Shown one piece after another: positions 24,590 through 32,339 of a DNA stretch of 64,000 nucleotides. Positions within the stretch are counted from its first letter, which is position 1. Every line of letters starts with the position of its first letter. The stretch lies in NCBI RefSeq assembly GCF_013044505.1, contig NZ_JABERD010000015.1, positions 25,649 through 89,648 on the forward strand. Direction: 5' to 3'. A model generated the notes under the pieces. It was not told the DNA's origin. It made no database searches and was given only the letters and a program-made list of their open reading frames with translations. A program made the translations under genes and the position numbers. The DNA comes from Streptomyces sp. S3(2020). Its GTDB lineage: Bacteria; Actinomycetota; Actinomycetes; Streptomycetales; Streptomycetaceae.

Positions 24590-25569
24590 ACGGCGGCCTC
24601 CCTGCGGATTCGGGCGCGCAGGTCGGTGAGGGCGGTGCGCAGCTTCTGCAACGGGGTCGGCGGCAGGGTGCGGGTGGCGCCCCGGGCGAAGTACCGCTCG
24701 ACGTAGAACTGGATGACGGAGACGACCGTGGTCAGGATCAGGTACCAGACGGTGACGACCAGCAGCAGCGGCACGATGTCGCCGGGGTAGGTGGCGCCCA
24801 TCGTCTGGGCGGCGCCGAACAGGTCGAGCAGCGAGACGTAGAACACCAGCGAGGTGGCCTTGACCAGGTCGATGAGCTGGTTGACGTAGTTCGGTGTGAT
24901 GGAGCGCAGGGCCTGCGGGAAGACGACCTTGCGGAACTGGTAGCCCTTCGGCAGGCCGAGTGCGGCGGCCGCCTCGTGCTGGCCCTGGTCGACGGAGAGG
25001 ATGCCGCCGCGGACCGCTTCGGCGGCGTACGCCGCCTGGTTCAGGCTGAGTCCGACGACGGCGACGACGATGTCGGTGGCGAGCCGGGACTCGTCGAAAC
25101 TGAAGAAGGCCGGCCCGAAGGGGATGCCCACGCTGAGGGTCTGGTACAGGGCGCTGAAGTTGTAGAGGAAGAGCAGGATGACAATCAGCGGGATGGAGCG
25201 GAACGTCCAGATGTAGATCCAGCTGACCGCCCGCAGGACGGGGCTCCTGGAGAGCCGGGCCAGCGCGAGGAGGACACCGCCGAGCAGCCCCAACACCGCG
25301 CTGTAGGCGGTGACTTCGAGAGTGATCAGCAGTCCGTCGAGGATCGTCGGCCGCAGGAACCAGTAGCCGAACCGGTCCCACTGGTAGAAGGGGTTGGTCA
25401 CCAGGCCGTGCACGAACTGGGCCGAGAGGACCAGGACGACGGCGGTGGCGATCCAGCGGCCGGGCCGCCGCAGCGGCAGAACTCGCTGTGCGGTCAGCTG
25501 CTTCGACGGGGTGTCGGCGATCGGCGGTGCCTCCGTGACGGAGACGGCGGCGCCTGGGGGTTCACTCAT
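24586..25569 (-). CDS. Amino-acid ABC transporter permease (HisM/TcyB type)
   Basis: A 327-residue permease with an N-terminal extension of about 45 polar residues before the first membrane helix (WIATAVVLVLSAQFVHGLV). The core has LLITLEVTAYSAVLGLLGGVLLA, the permease motif WIYIWTFRSIPLIVILLFLY (the R-x-x-P-L-x-x form typical of HAAT/PAAT permeases) and the EAA loop around QGQHEAAAALGLPKGYQFRK. The ATG at 25569 was preferred over the frame start at 25611 because a GGAG lies 7 nt before it. It is the first structural gene after a SAM-IV riboswitch and a leader peptide, so uptake is probably reduced when SAM and cysteine are plentiful. Confidence 0.86.
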   Translation of the reverse strand: MSEPPGAAVSVTEAPPIADTPSKQLTAQRVLPLRRPGRWIATAVVLVLSAQFVHGLVTNPFYQWDRFGYWFLRPTILDGLLITLEVTAYSAVLGLLGGVLLALARLSRSPVLRAVSWIYIWTFRSIPLIVILLFLYNFSALYQTLSVGIPFGPAFFSFDESRLATDIVVAVVGLSLNQAAYAAEAVRGGILSVDQGQHEAAAALGLPKGYQFRKVVFPQALRSITPNYVNQLIDLVKATSLVFYVSLLDLFGAAQTMGATYPGDIVPLLLVVTVWYLILTTVVSVIQFYVERYFARGATRTLPPTPLQKLRTALTDLRARIRREAAV

Positions 25570-25744
25570 GAGGGGCTCCGGCGGGATCGGATCCCCCGGA
25601 CACGGGCGCACAGGACGTGGCTACGAAGACTCCGCTACGGCGGGTCGTGGCACACGGGAACGCACGGGAACCGGGAGCTGGGCGGACAACGGCACACCGG
25701 ACGGGCGGTGTTCGTCGGGAACGCTGGGGCTGCGGAGGGGGACG

Positions 25745-25894
25745 TCAGCCCCGACAGCGGGCTCGGCCCGGTGCGGTACACAGTGCGCTGTTGACGCGCA
25801 GGAGGTCGACGGTCCGGTCGGCGACGAGAAGGTTCGCGTACGGCAGTACGCAGCCCGAGGCGCGGCGGTTGGCCGTCCTGGCAGCTGCGTACAT
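25745..25894 (-). CDS. Leader peptide between SAM riboswitch and ABC operon
   Basis: A 49-residue ORF from ATG 25894, longer than its relatives. The diagnostic part is R-T-V-D-L-L-R-V-N-S-A-L-C, followed by T-A-P-G-R-A-R-C-R-G. The Shine-Dalgarno is weak. It begins about 60 nt after the SAM-IV riboswitch and ends 175 nt before the permease start. The combination suggests two layers of control, by SAM and by charged tRNA-Cys. The upstream half could be non-functional sequence if a shorter start is used. Confidence 0.62.
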   Translation of the reverse strand: MYAAARTANRRASGCVLPYANLLVADRTVDLLRVNSALCTAPGRARCRG

Positions 25895-25954
25895 GTCCGT
25901 CACCGTGTCTTCCGGCCCGTGGGGCCCTCGCGCTTACCGATGTGTGTCGGTCCG

Positions 25955-26032
25955 GTCGTCACCTGGGGCACCCCACCGCGGAGCGAGGGTTGCCGGTCAG
26001 CTAGCCAGGGCTTGTCGCTGACGCTCATGACC
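25955..26032 (-). promoter_or_regulatory. SAM-IV riboswitch
   Basis: On the minus strand the segment opens GGTCATGAGCGTCAGCG, followed by AAGCCCTGGCTAGCTGACC, then GGCAACCCTC, CGCGGTGGGGTGCCCC and GGTGACGACC. These are the conserved blocks of the actinobacterial SAM-IV class: P1 GGTC/GACC, P2 GTCAGC/GCTGAC and the GGCAACCCTC junction with the GGGGTGCCCC hairpin. It stands upstream of the leader peptide and the amino-acid importer operon, so binding of S-adenosylmethionine should lower expression. The upstream 39 bp to the GST gene stop presumably hold the promoter. Confidence 0.88.
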
Positions 26033-26071
26033 GTTCTGGGGCGTAAGTTAAGACATTTGCCCGAACGGATG

Positions 26072-26950
26072 TCAATGCCGGTCCACCACGTGGGCGGTGT
26101 GGGCCGCCCAGTCGAGGATCTGTACGGCCGCACCGGCGGCCTCCAGGCCACGGCAGTGGGCGTGGTGGCGGCGGGCGATGCCGTCGAGGTCGAGGTGCGC
26201 GCCGAAGGCGGGGTGGGCCGCCAGTCGACGGGCGTAGGCCCACAGGACGGGATGGGCGGCGATCCGCTGCACGGCGGAGGCGTCCAGGTGATGGCGGTGC
26301 ACGGTGTCGAGTTGGACCAGCGTCACCCACAACTCGACGTCCCCGGCGGTGATCTGATTACGGATCAGATACTCGCGTCCGACGAGCCAGCGCTCCAGCG
26401 AGCCCAGTGTCTCCAGCAGCGTGCCGAGCGCCTCGGCGCGCGCGTCGGGGTCGGTGCCCGCCGTGCCGGCCTCCTGTGCGGCCCGCTCGATGCCCTGGGC
26501 GCACAGCCGCTCCACGGCCTCGGTCTCCGACTCCGCGCCACACGGGTACAGCGCGGGACGGTCGCCGCCGAAGCGGCGGGCGAGGTCGCGGGTGATGTCC
26601 GGGGCATGGGTGCTGACGATGCGGCCCGACCAGTCGTCGCTGAGCACCGGACCGACGGCGGCGCCCGTGTACCGGTGCGCGCTGGCCTCGTAGAGCGGAC
26701 GCAGCGCGGTGTGACCGCCGTCGGGACAGTCGGGGATCGCGTCGAGGAACGTCACGGGACAGGCGTCGTCGAGGCCGAGCAGTCCGTGGACGACGGCGAT
26801 GCGCAGTCCGTCCGGACAGGCGGGTGACAGATGCAGCCGGTAGCGGCGCGGCACGGCGTAGTGCCCACTGCGCGCGTCCCGACCGATCCGGCCCCGGAAC
26901 GCGGCGGTGGACTGCGCGGTCGAGGCAGGAGCGAACGGTGTGACGGACAT
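26072..26950 (-). CDS. Glutathionyl-hydroquinone-reductase-like GST (ECM4/YqjG type)
   Basis: A 292-residue protein resembling xi-class glutathione transferases. The N-terminal segment RYRLHLSPACPDGLRIAVVHGLLGLDDA matches the family pattern around the catalytic Cys (C45), except that the usual C-P-W is C-P-D. The helical C-terminal domain has SDDWSGRIVSTHAPDITRDLARRFGG, RLCAQGIERAAQEA and LVGREYLIRNQITAGDVELWVTLVQLD. The start ATG follows GGGGAGATCC. Actinomycetes use mycothiol rather than glutathione, so a mycothiol- or cysteine-dependent reduction of S-conjugated quinols is more likely. A leader peptide of the sulfur family precedes it, tying it to the same regulon. Confidence 0.75.
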   Translation of the reverse strand: MSVTPFAPASTAQSTAAFRGRIGRDARSGHYAVPRRYRLHLSPACPDGLRIAVVHGLLGLDDACPVTFLDAIPDCPDGGHTALRPLYEASAHRYTGAAVGPVLSDDWSGRIVSTHAPDITRDLARRFGGDRPALYPCGAESETEAVERLCAQGIERAAQEAGTAGTDPDARAEALGTLLETLGSLERWLVGREYLIRNQITAGDVELWVTLVQLDTVHRHHLDASAVQRIAAHPVLWAYARRLAAHPAFGAHLDLDGIARRHHAHCRGLEAAGAAVQILDWAAHTAHVVDRH

Positions 26951-27068
26951 GGATCTCCCCGGGTGTGGGCGCGCGGACGTACACGCGGCGGAAGCGACGT
27001 CGGGCCAGGACAGGGGGGTGCGCCGGTGCGCGGCGACAGTGGCGGCAGGGGCGCGGGGACGGGCGGGC

Positions 27069-27161
27069 TCAGCCGAGCCGGCGGATCGCGCTGCACACGC
27101 GCTGGAGGTCGATGTGGCGGCGGGAGGTCAGAAGAGGCGACGGCCGAGAGGTACGGCTCAC
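27069..27161 (-). CDS. Leader peptide upstream of GST-like gene
   Basis: A 30-residue ORF from GTG 27161 ending S-R-R-H-I-D-L-Q-R-V-C-S-A-I-R-R-L-G. It has the R-R-H-I-D-L-x-R-V-x-S-A core of the leader family, but here the Cys codon precedes S-A rather than following it. The ribosome binding site is weak. The GST-like gene starts 118 nt downstream. Confidence 0.65.
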   Translation of the reverse strand: MSRTSRPSPLLTSRRHIDLQRVCSAIRRLG

Positions 27162-27366
27162 TCGGCCGTCTGCCGACTCAAGGCGCCTCATGTTTCCCTA
27201 CCTGTTCACTAGGATTCCCATCTGGAGTGTCGATCGGCCGCGCGAGGACGTCAAGAGGGCGTCCACGGGCCGGTCACCGAGGCCGGGACGGACGTCCGTC
27301 TTCTGGGCCGCGGCGACGCTGGCTACTCTGGGAGCGCGGCCGACGATCCAGGCGGGGGCGGGCTCC

Positions 27367-28170
27367 ATGGCATTGCTGCGCGAGCGCCATCTGAGCGCCT
27401 CCACGATCGGCGCCACGGGCAACGCCGCCGCCGCGTTGCGGCTGCTCACCGGGCTGGAGGCGGACTGCCGCACCCGGCTCGGGGACGACGCCTGGTTCAC
27501 GCTCGTCGTGCGGCACGCCGTCGCGTACTGGACGGGGGTGTGCGGCCGGGCCCCGCAGGCCAGGCAGCAGACCCGGCAGCTGCTGGACCTGTACCGGGAG
27601 CGGCTGGACGACCTCGACCACCGGGCCGTGCGCCTGCTGCGCGACGACCTCGCCCGCTGGACCGGAGAGACGGGCGACACCCAGGACGCCGCGCGGCGGT
27701 ACACCGAACTCCATCGCGACACCGAACGGATCCTGGGCCCGCAGTCCGCGGAAACCCTCCTGGCCCGCCACAACACGGCCTACTGGACGGCTGCCCAGGG
27801 CGCCCGCGCCCGGGCCCTGGCCGACTGCCGCGCCCTCCTCGACGACGAGCAGCGGGTCAACGGTCCGGCCCATCCGCACACCCTCGCCGTACGCCACAAC
27901 ATCGCGGGCTGGACCGAGGCCGAAGGTGAACCCCGGGAATCCCTGCGCCTGTTCACCACCCTTCTGGAAGACCGCACCGCCGCCCTCGGCCGGGAACACC
28001 CGCACACCCTCCTCAACGCCTTCCACGTGGGCCGGCTGACCCGGCACCACCGCGACGCGCCGGCCGGGGACGCCCAACTCGCCGGGCTCCTCCCCGTCTT
28101 CACCCGCGTTCTCGGCGGGGACCACCCCTGGACACGACGGCTGCACCGAGAGCTCCAGGACGGACAATGA
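27367..28170 (+). CDS. TPR-repeat protein (TPR_10/12, kinesin-light-chain-like)
   Basis: A 267-residue protein built of tetratricopeptide-like repeats with the kinesin-light-chain pattern: GPQSAETLLARHNTAYWTA, GPAHPHTLAVRHNIAGWTEA and GREHPHTLLNAFHVGRL at about 42-residue spacing (each x-H-P-x-T-L-x-x-R/N-x-N). Such domains normally follow an NB-ARC or other signalling domain in Streptomyces; here the protein consists of the repeats alone. The ATG at 27367 is the first plausible start; the open frame extends further upstream without a Shine-Dalgarno. It ends 4 nt before the DUF1905 gene, so the two are probably co-transcribed. Partner unknown. Confidence 0.7.
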   Translation: MALLRERHLSASTIGATGNAAAALRLLTGLEADCRTRLGDDAWFTLVVRHAVAYWTGVCGRAPQARQQTRQLLDLYRERLDDLDHRAVRLLRDDLARWTGETGDTQDAARRYTELHRDTERILGPQSAETLLARHNTAYWTAAQGARARALADCRALLDDEQRVNGPAHPHTLAVRHNIAGWTEAEGEPRESLRLFTTLLEDRTAALGREHPHTLLNAFHVGRLTRHHRDAPAGDAQLAGLLPVFTRVLGGDHPWTRRLHRELQDGQ

Positions 28171-28174
28171 CCTC

Positions 28175-28462
28175 ATGGAGCTCTCCTTCACCAGCCGTGT
28201 CATCGAGTGGCGTGGTCCGGCGCCCTACTACTTCCTCCCCGTGCCGGACGAGGAGTGCGCGGACATCCGCGAGGTCGCCGCGGCAGCCAGCTACGGCTGG
28301 GGCGTGATCCCGGTCCGGGCCCGGATCGGCGAGGTGGACTTCGAGACTTCACTGTTCCCCAAGAACGGCGGCTACCTACTGCCGCTCAAAAACGCCGTGC
28401 GCACACCGGGGGGCATCGCGGCGGGCGACGACGTGAGCGTGCGGATGACTGTCGTGCTCTGA
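28175..28462 (+). CDS. DUF1905 domain protein
   Basis: A 95-residue protein that matches the small beta-barrel DUF1905 family from end to end: F-T-S-R-V-I-E-W-R-G-P-A-P-Y-Y-F-L at the N terminus, a central S-Y-G-W-G-V-I-P-V-R-A-R-I-G, then F-P-K-N-G-G-Y-L-L-P-L-K-N-A-V-R and the terminal D-D-V-S-V-R-M-T-V. The family is widespread and has no established biochemical role. It starts 4 nt after the TPR gene. Downstream there is no gene for about 650 bp. Confidence 0.8.
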   Translation: MELSFTSRVIEWRGPAPYYFLPVPDEECADIREVAAAASYGWGVIPVRARIGEVDFETSLFPKNGGYLLPLKNAVRTPGGIAAGDDVSVRMTVVL

Positions 28463-29128
28463 CCGGGAGTGGATTCGTCGCAGCCGCCGGCCGCGAACGC
28501 GTCGGCACAGGACCTGACCGTCTCCGCGCCCACCGCGGCACTGCCCGCGCCCTGTTGGACGAGGACGCCGAGGACGCCGTAGTGGTCCAGCAGACAGGCA
28601 CCCACCTGGGCTGGGGCCTCGGGGCGTCGACACCGGCCACCGCCCGGGCGAACAGATCCGGCGAACAGATCCGGCGAACAGATCCGGCGAACCGCCGCCC
28701 GCGATCCGGCCGTCGGCGAACCCGCACCCCTCCCCGCCCCGGACGCGCTTCCTCTCGGAGAGCTGCTCGTCCCGGCCGCCCGGTCCCACCCCGAGGACGA
28801 AACGAGTCCGTGTGGAGCGGCGCCGGCAGCACACTGATGGTGAGCCATATCCGGCTGATCACCGGGGCCGCAGCGGCGAGGGCGATCAGTTCCTCAGCAC
28901 CGTCGTGCACCAGCCGTCCGGCGGGCCCGGGGGCCGCGATCGCGGCAGGCGTGCGCACACCCCGACCGGCCGGAAGTCACCGGTCGCCTCACCGGCGCGG
29001 CGACCCGCCGCGCGCCAGGACTGGACCAATGCCGGGCCACCCTTCATGATGACGCTGCCATGACAATAGCGGCGTCGGTGTCGGCGTCGCCGCCGGTGTC
29101 AGCGTCAGCCGTCAATACGGTCCTCGGG
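28463..29128. other. Gene-free spacer with a small tandem repeat
   Basis: About 665 bp between the DUF1905 and cellulase genes. Open frames exist in several registers because of the high GC content, but none has a ribosome binding site or a family I can recognise. It contains three tandem copies of a 13-mer, CGAACAGATCCGG, at 28649-28687. It may be decayed coding sequence. The last part presumably contains the cellulase promoter; I could not identify clear -35/-10 elements. Confidence 0.5.
28649..28692. repeat. 13-bp tandem repeat, 3.4 copies
   Basis: CGAACAGATCCGG occurs three times head to tail (28649-28661, 28662-28674, 28675-28687) followed by CGAAC. The 13-bp unit is not a multiple of 3, so it would shift any reading frame. 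No known role. Confidence 0.85.
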
Positions 29129-31021
29129 ATGGTGGCCATGCTCGGATTCCTCGTCAGGGCCGCACTGGCCGCCGCGCTCCTGGTGACACCGCTGACGGCC
29201 GCCCCGGAGGCAGCCGCGGCCACGCCGGGTTGGACGGCTCCGCTGAGCACCCAGGGCCGCTCGATCGTGGACGCCGACGGCGACCGCTTCAAGCTGCGCT
29301 CGGGCAACTGGCATGGCGCCAGCGGCACTTGGAACGGGTCGGGCAGCACGGAGGACGACGCGAACCATCACGCCGGGGAGAACTCCGGCCGGATGCCGCT
29401 CGGTCTGGACCGCGCGCCCATGGCCGAGATCATCGCCGGTTTCCAGGAGATCGGGATCAACAGCATCCGGCTGCCCTTCTCCAACGAGATGATCCACGAC
29501 ACCCGCCCGGTCACGAACGCGTCCGTCGCCGCCAACCCCGCCCTGCGCGGCAGGACACCGCTCCAGGTGTACGACGTCGTCGTGCGCGAACTCACCGCGT
29601 CCGGCCTCGCGGTGATCCTCAACAACCACACCAACACGACCCGTTGGTGCTGCGGCGTCGACGGCAACGAACGCTGGAACACCAGCCGGTCCGCCGCGGC
29701 GTGGGAGGACGACTGGCTCTTCATGGCCCGCCGCTACCAGGGCAACAAGCGGGTCGTCGGCGCCGATCTCTACAACGAGGTCCGCCGCGACGTCTGGGAC
29801 GACCCCAACTGGGGCCTCGGCGACGACCACGACTGGTTCGCCGCCTCACAGCGCGTGGGCGACCGCATCCTCACGGAGGCCAACCCGGACCTCCTGATCA
29901 TCGTCGAGGGCATCAACTGGACCGGCATCCCCGTCGACGGCTTCGCGCACGAACGCCCCACCCTGGAGCCGGTGCGCCGGCTGTCGCACACGCTCGTCGA
30001 CTCCCACAAGCTCGTGTACTCCGCCCACTTCTACGACTACACCGGCCCGAACCACAGCGGAGCCACCGGCACGGGCGAGACCACCGACCCCCGCTACCGC
30101 GACCTGAGCCCCACCGAACTGATCGACACCCTGAACCGCCAGGCCTTCTTCGTGACGGCGGAGCAGGACCGGCACTTCACCGCCCCCGTCTGGATCAGCG
30201 AGTTCGGCGTCGGCGGACGCGACGAGACCGGCACGAAACAGCGGGCCTGGTTCGAGAACTTCGTCGACCAACTCATTCGCGCCGACGCCGACTTCGCCTA
30301 CTGGCCACTCGTCGGCTGGCACCAGGACCGCAAGGGCAACGGCTGGGCGCTGCTGCACTGGGACGCCGAGGGCCACCGTATGGGCGTGTACGACGGAGAC
30401 GACTGGCGGGCCGCCGCCTGGACCCGGCTCGTCGGGGCCGACGGCCGGACCGGGGCGGTGGCACCCGTACCGGGCTGGTCCATGCTCAGCCCCGACCACG
30501 GCGACTTCGTCGCGTCACGCCGGATGCGGGCCCTGCCCGACTGGGACTCCGGCGCCCGCAAGGCCGTCTGCCCCGACGGCCAGCGGCTCCTCGGGCTGAG
30601 CCACACCGGCAACCGGGGGCTGTGCTCGGACGTGTCCAGCGGTGCCTTGTGGGATCCGGCCGGCGGACACCAGGTGGTCGTGGACGAACGGTATGTCGCG
30701 GCGGGCCGGGACTGGGCGTCCGGGTACACCAAACTCCAGTGCCCCGACGGGCAGTTCCTGACCGGGTACAGCGTCCGCGGCGCCGCCGTCTCCGCCGCCC
30801 TGTGCGCGGCCGCCCCGGCCGGGAGGCTCGGCACGAGCGGACGTACCGTCTGGTTCGACCGGGGCGACAACAGGGGTACGGGGGCCAAGGGCGGGGACTT
30901 CGCGTACGGCCGGTACAAGGGCCAGTGCGCGGACGACGAGTACGCGGCCGGGATCGCGTACACGGGCCGCGTGGGCTCGTCCCGCACACCGGACGCGCTC
31001 TACTGCCGCGAGCTCACCTGA
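29129..31021 (+). CDS. Secreted GH5 endoglucanase (cellulase family glycosyl hydrolase)
   Basis: A secreted protein of about 630 residues. The signal region is MLGFLVRAALAAALLVTPLTAAPEAAA. The GH5 barrel has FQEIGINSIRLPFSNEMI, the acid/base Glu in GADLYNEVRRDV, and the nucleophile Glu in PVWISEFGVGG; a C-C pair occurs in TTRWCCGVDGN. The C-terminal 170 residues are a Cys-rich beta region (VCPDGQRLLGLSHTG, QCPDGQFLTGYSV, QCADDEYAAGIAYTG) forming three similar repeats, possibly a carbohydrate-binding module. I chose ATG 29129; ATG 29138 and the frame start at 29060 are alternatives. Likely hydrolyses beta-1,4-glucans outside the cell. Confidence 0.82.
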   Translation: MVAMLGFLVRAALAAALLVTPLTAAPEAAAATPGWTAPLSTQGRSIVDADGDRFKLRSGNWHGASGTWNGSGSTEDDANHHAGENSGRMPLGLDRAPMAEIIAGFQEIGINSIRLPFSNEMIHDTRPVTNASVAANPALRGRTPLQVYDVVVRELTASGLAVILNNHTNTTRWCCGVDGNERWNTSRSAAAWEDDWLFMARRYQGNKRVVGADLYNEVRRDVWDDPNWGLGDDHDWFAASQRVGDRILTEANPDLLIIVEGINWTGIPVDGFAHERPTLEPVRRLSHTLVDSHKLVYSAHFYDYTGPNHSGATGTGETTDPRYRDLSPTELIDTLNRQAFFVTAEQDRHFTAPVWISEFGVGGRDETGTKQRAWFENFVDQLIRADADFAYWPLVGWHQDRKGNGWALLHWDAEGHRMGVYDGDDWRAAAWTRLVGADGRTGAVAPVPGWSMLSPDHGDFVASRRMRALPDWDSGARKAVCPDGQRLLGLSHTGNRGLCSDVSSGALWDPAGGHQVVVDERYVAAGRDWASGYTKLQCPDGQFLTGYSVRGAAVSAALCAAAPAGRLGTSGRTVWFDRGDNRGTGAKGGDFAYGRYKGQCADDEYAAGIAYTGRVGSSRTPDALYCRELT

Positions 31022-31096
31022 CCGGTCGGCGGCGGACCCGCTCGAACTCGGCGGTGTCCAGCGTCAACCCGCTTACTTCAATACTTACTTCAACTC

Positions 31097-31125
31097 TTGA
31101 CGGGCGTGGTCCATACCTTTAGCTT
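31097..31125 (+). promoter_or_regulatory. Chitinase promoter with DasR-like site
   Basis: TTGACG (31097-31102) and TAGCTT (31120-31125) are spaced by 17 bp and fit a vegetative sigma promoter. Between them lies GTGGTCCATACCTT (31106-31119), similar to the TGGTC-x-x-x-ACC core of DasR-responsive elements and to the direct repeats in Streptomyces chitinase promoters. A repeated CTTACTTCAA sits just upstream (about 31073-31093). GlcNAc-responsive repression by DasR is therefore likely. Confidence 0.62.
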
Positions 31126-31190
31126 CACGGGTCAGCAATGCCACGTGTGACGCACTCACCCCCCGACACACTCCAGGAGCGTCCTCAGTC

Positions 31191-32327
31191 ATGCCCTTCT
31201 CCGATCGCATACGGTCCCGTACCCGACTCCCGGTCTTCGCCGCGCTCTCCGCCCTCCTCACCGCCCTCCTCACCACCCTGTTCACCGCGACGCCCGCCCA
31301 GGCCGCCGGCGGCTCGATATCCGGTCTCGCGGGCAAGTGCGTGGACGTGGCGGGCGCGAGCAGCGCCAACGGCACCGCCGTACAGCTCTACGACTGCAAC
31401 GGGACAGGCGCCCAGATCTGGTCCAACTCCGGTGACGGAACCCTGCGCGCGCTCGGCAAGTGTCTGGACGTCGTCGACCGCGGCACCGCCGACGGCGCGG
31501 CGGTCCAGCTGTGGGACTGCTCAGGCGGCGCCAACCAGCAGTGGGTGGTCAGCGCGGCGCGCGACATCGTCAATCCGGCCGCGAACAAGTGCCTGGACGT
31601 CCGCGAGAACAACAGCGCCAACGGCACCCGGCTCCAGATCTGGACCTGCTCCGGCGGGGCGAACCAGAAGTGGAACGCGCCCGCGAGCGGCGGCGGCACC
31701 ACCCCGTCCGGGTTCGTCGTCTCCGAGGCCCAGTTCAACCAGATGTTCCCGAACAGGAACTCCTTCTACACCTACGGCGGCCTCACCGCGGCCCTCAGCG
31801 CCTACCCCGGCTTCGCGGGCACCGGCAGCGACACGGTGCGGAAGCAGGAGGCGGCCGCGTTCCTGGCCAACGTCAACCACGAGACCGGCGGGCTGGTCCA
31901 CATCGTCGAGCAGAACACCGCCAACTACCCCACGTACTGCGACTGGAGCCGGCCGTACGGCTGCCCGGCCGGCCAGGCCGCCTACTACGGCCGCGGACCG
32001 ATCCAGCTCAGCTGGAACTTCAACTACAAGGCCGCGGGCGACGCGCTGGGCATCGACCTCCTGGGCAACCCCTGGCTGGTGCAGAACGATGCGGCCGTGG
32101 CCTGGAAGACGGGCCTGTGGTACTGGAACACCCAGTCCGGTCCCGGCACCATGACCCCGCACAACGCCATGGTCAACCAGGCCGGCTTCGGACAGACGAT
32201 CCGCAGCATCAACGGCTCCCTGGAGTGCGACGGCAGGAACCCGGCCCAGGTGCAGAGCCGCGTCGACGCCTACAACCGGTTCACCTCGATCCTCGGCGTC
32301 GCGCCGGGCGGCAACCTCTACTGCTGA
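31191..32327 (+). CDS. Secreted GH19 chitinase with ricin-type carbohydrate-binding domain
   Basis: A 378-residue secreted enzyme. The signal peptide ends near ATPAQAA (about residue 39). Residues 40-160 form a ricin-B beta-trefoil with three repeats, each with a K-C-L/V-D-V motif and Q-x-W (GKCVDVAG, GKCLDVVD, NKCLDVRE). A short G/T linker (SGGGTTPSG) leads to the GH19 catalytic domain: VSEAQFNQMFPNRNSFYTYGG, the catalytic Glu in FLANVNHETGGLVHI, and YYGRGPIQLSWNFNY. GH19 chitinases of Streptomyces attack fungal cell walls. The ricin domain is a less common partner than the usual chitin-binding domains. A DasR-type promoter lies upstream. Confidence 0.93.
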   Translation: MPFSDRIRSRTRLPVFAALSALLTALLTTLFTATPAQAAGGSISGLAGKCVDVAGASSANGTAVQLYDCNGTGAQIWSNSGDGTLRALGKCLDVVDRGTADGAAVQLWDCSGGANQQWVVSAARDIVNPAANKCLDVRENNSANGTRLQIWTCSGGANQKWNAPASGGGTTPSGFVVSEAQFNQMFPNRNSFYTYGGLTAALSAYPGFAGTGSDTVRKQEAAAFLANVNHETGGLVHIVEQNTANYPTYCDWSRPYGCPAGQAAYYGRGPIQLSWNFNYKAAGDALGIDLLGNPWLVQNDAAVAWKTGLWYWNTQSGPGTMTPHNAMVNQAGFGQTIRSINGSLECDGRNPAQVQSRVDAYNRFTSILGVAPGGNLYC

Positions 32328-32339
32328 CAAGGCGGACCG

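Noticed and set aside
28649..28692. Tandem 13-mers considered as a CRISPR array
   Set aside because: No spacers, unit too short and contiguous, no cas genes.
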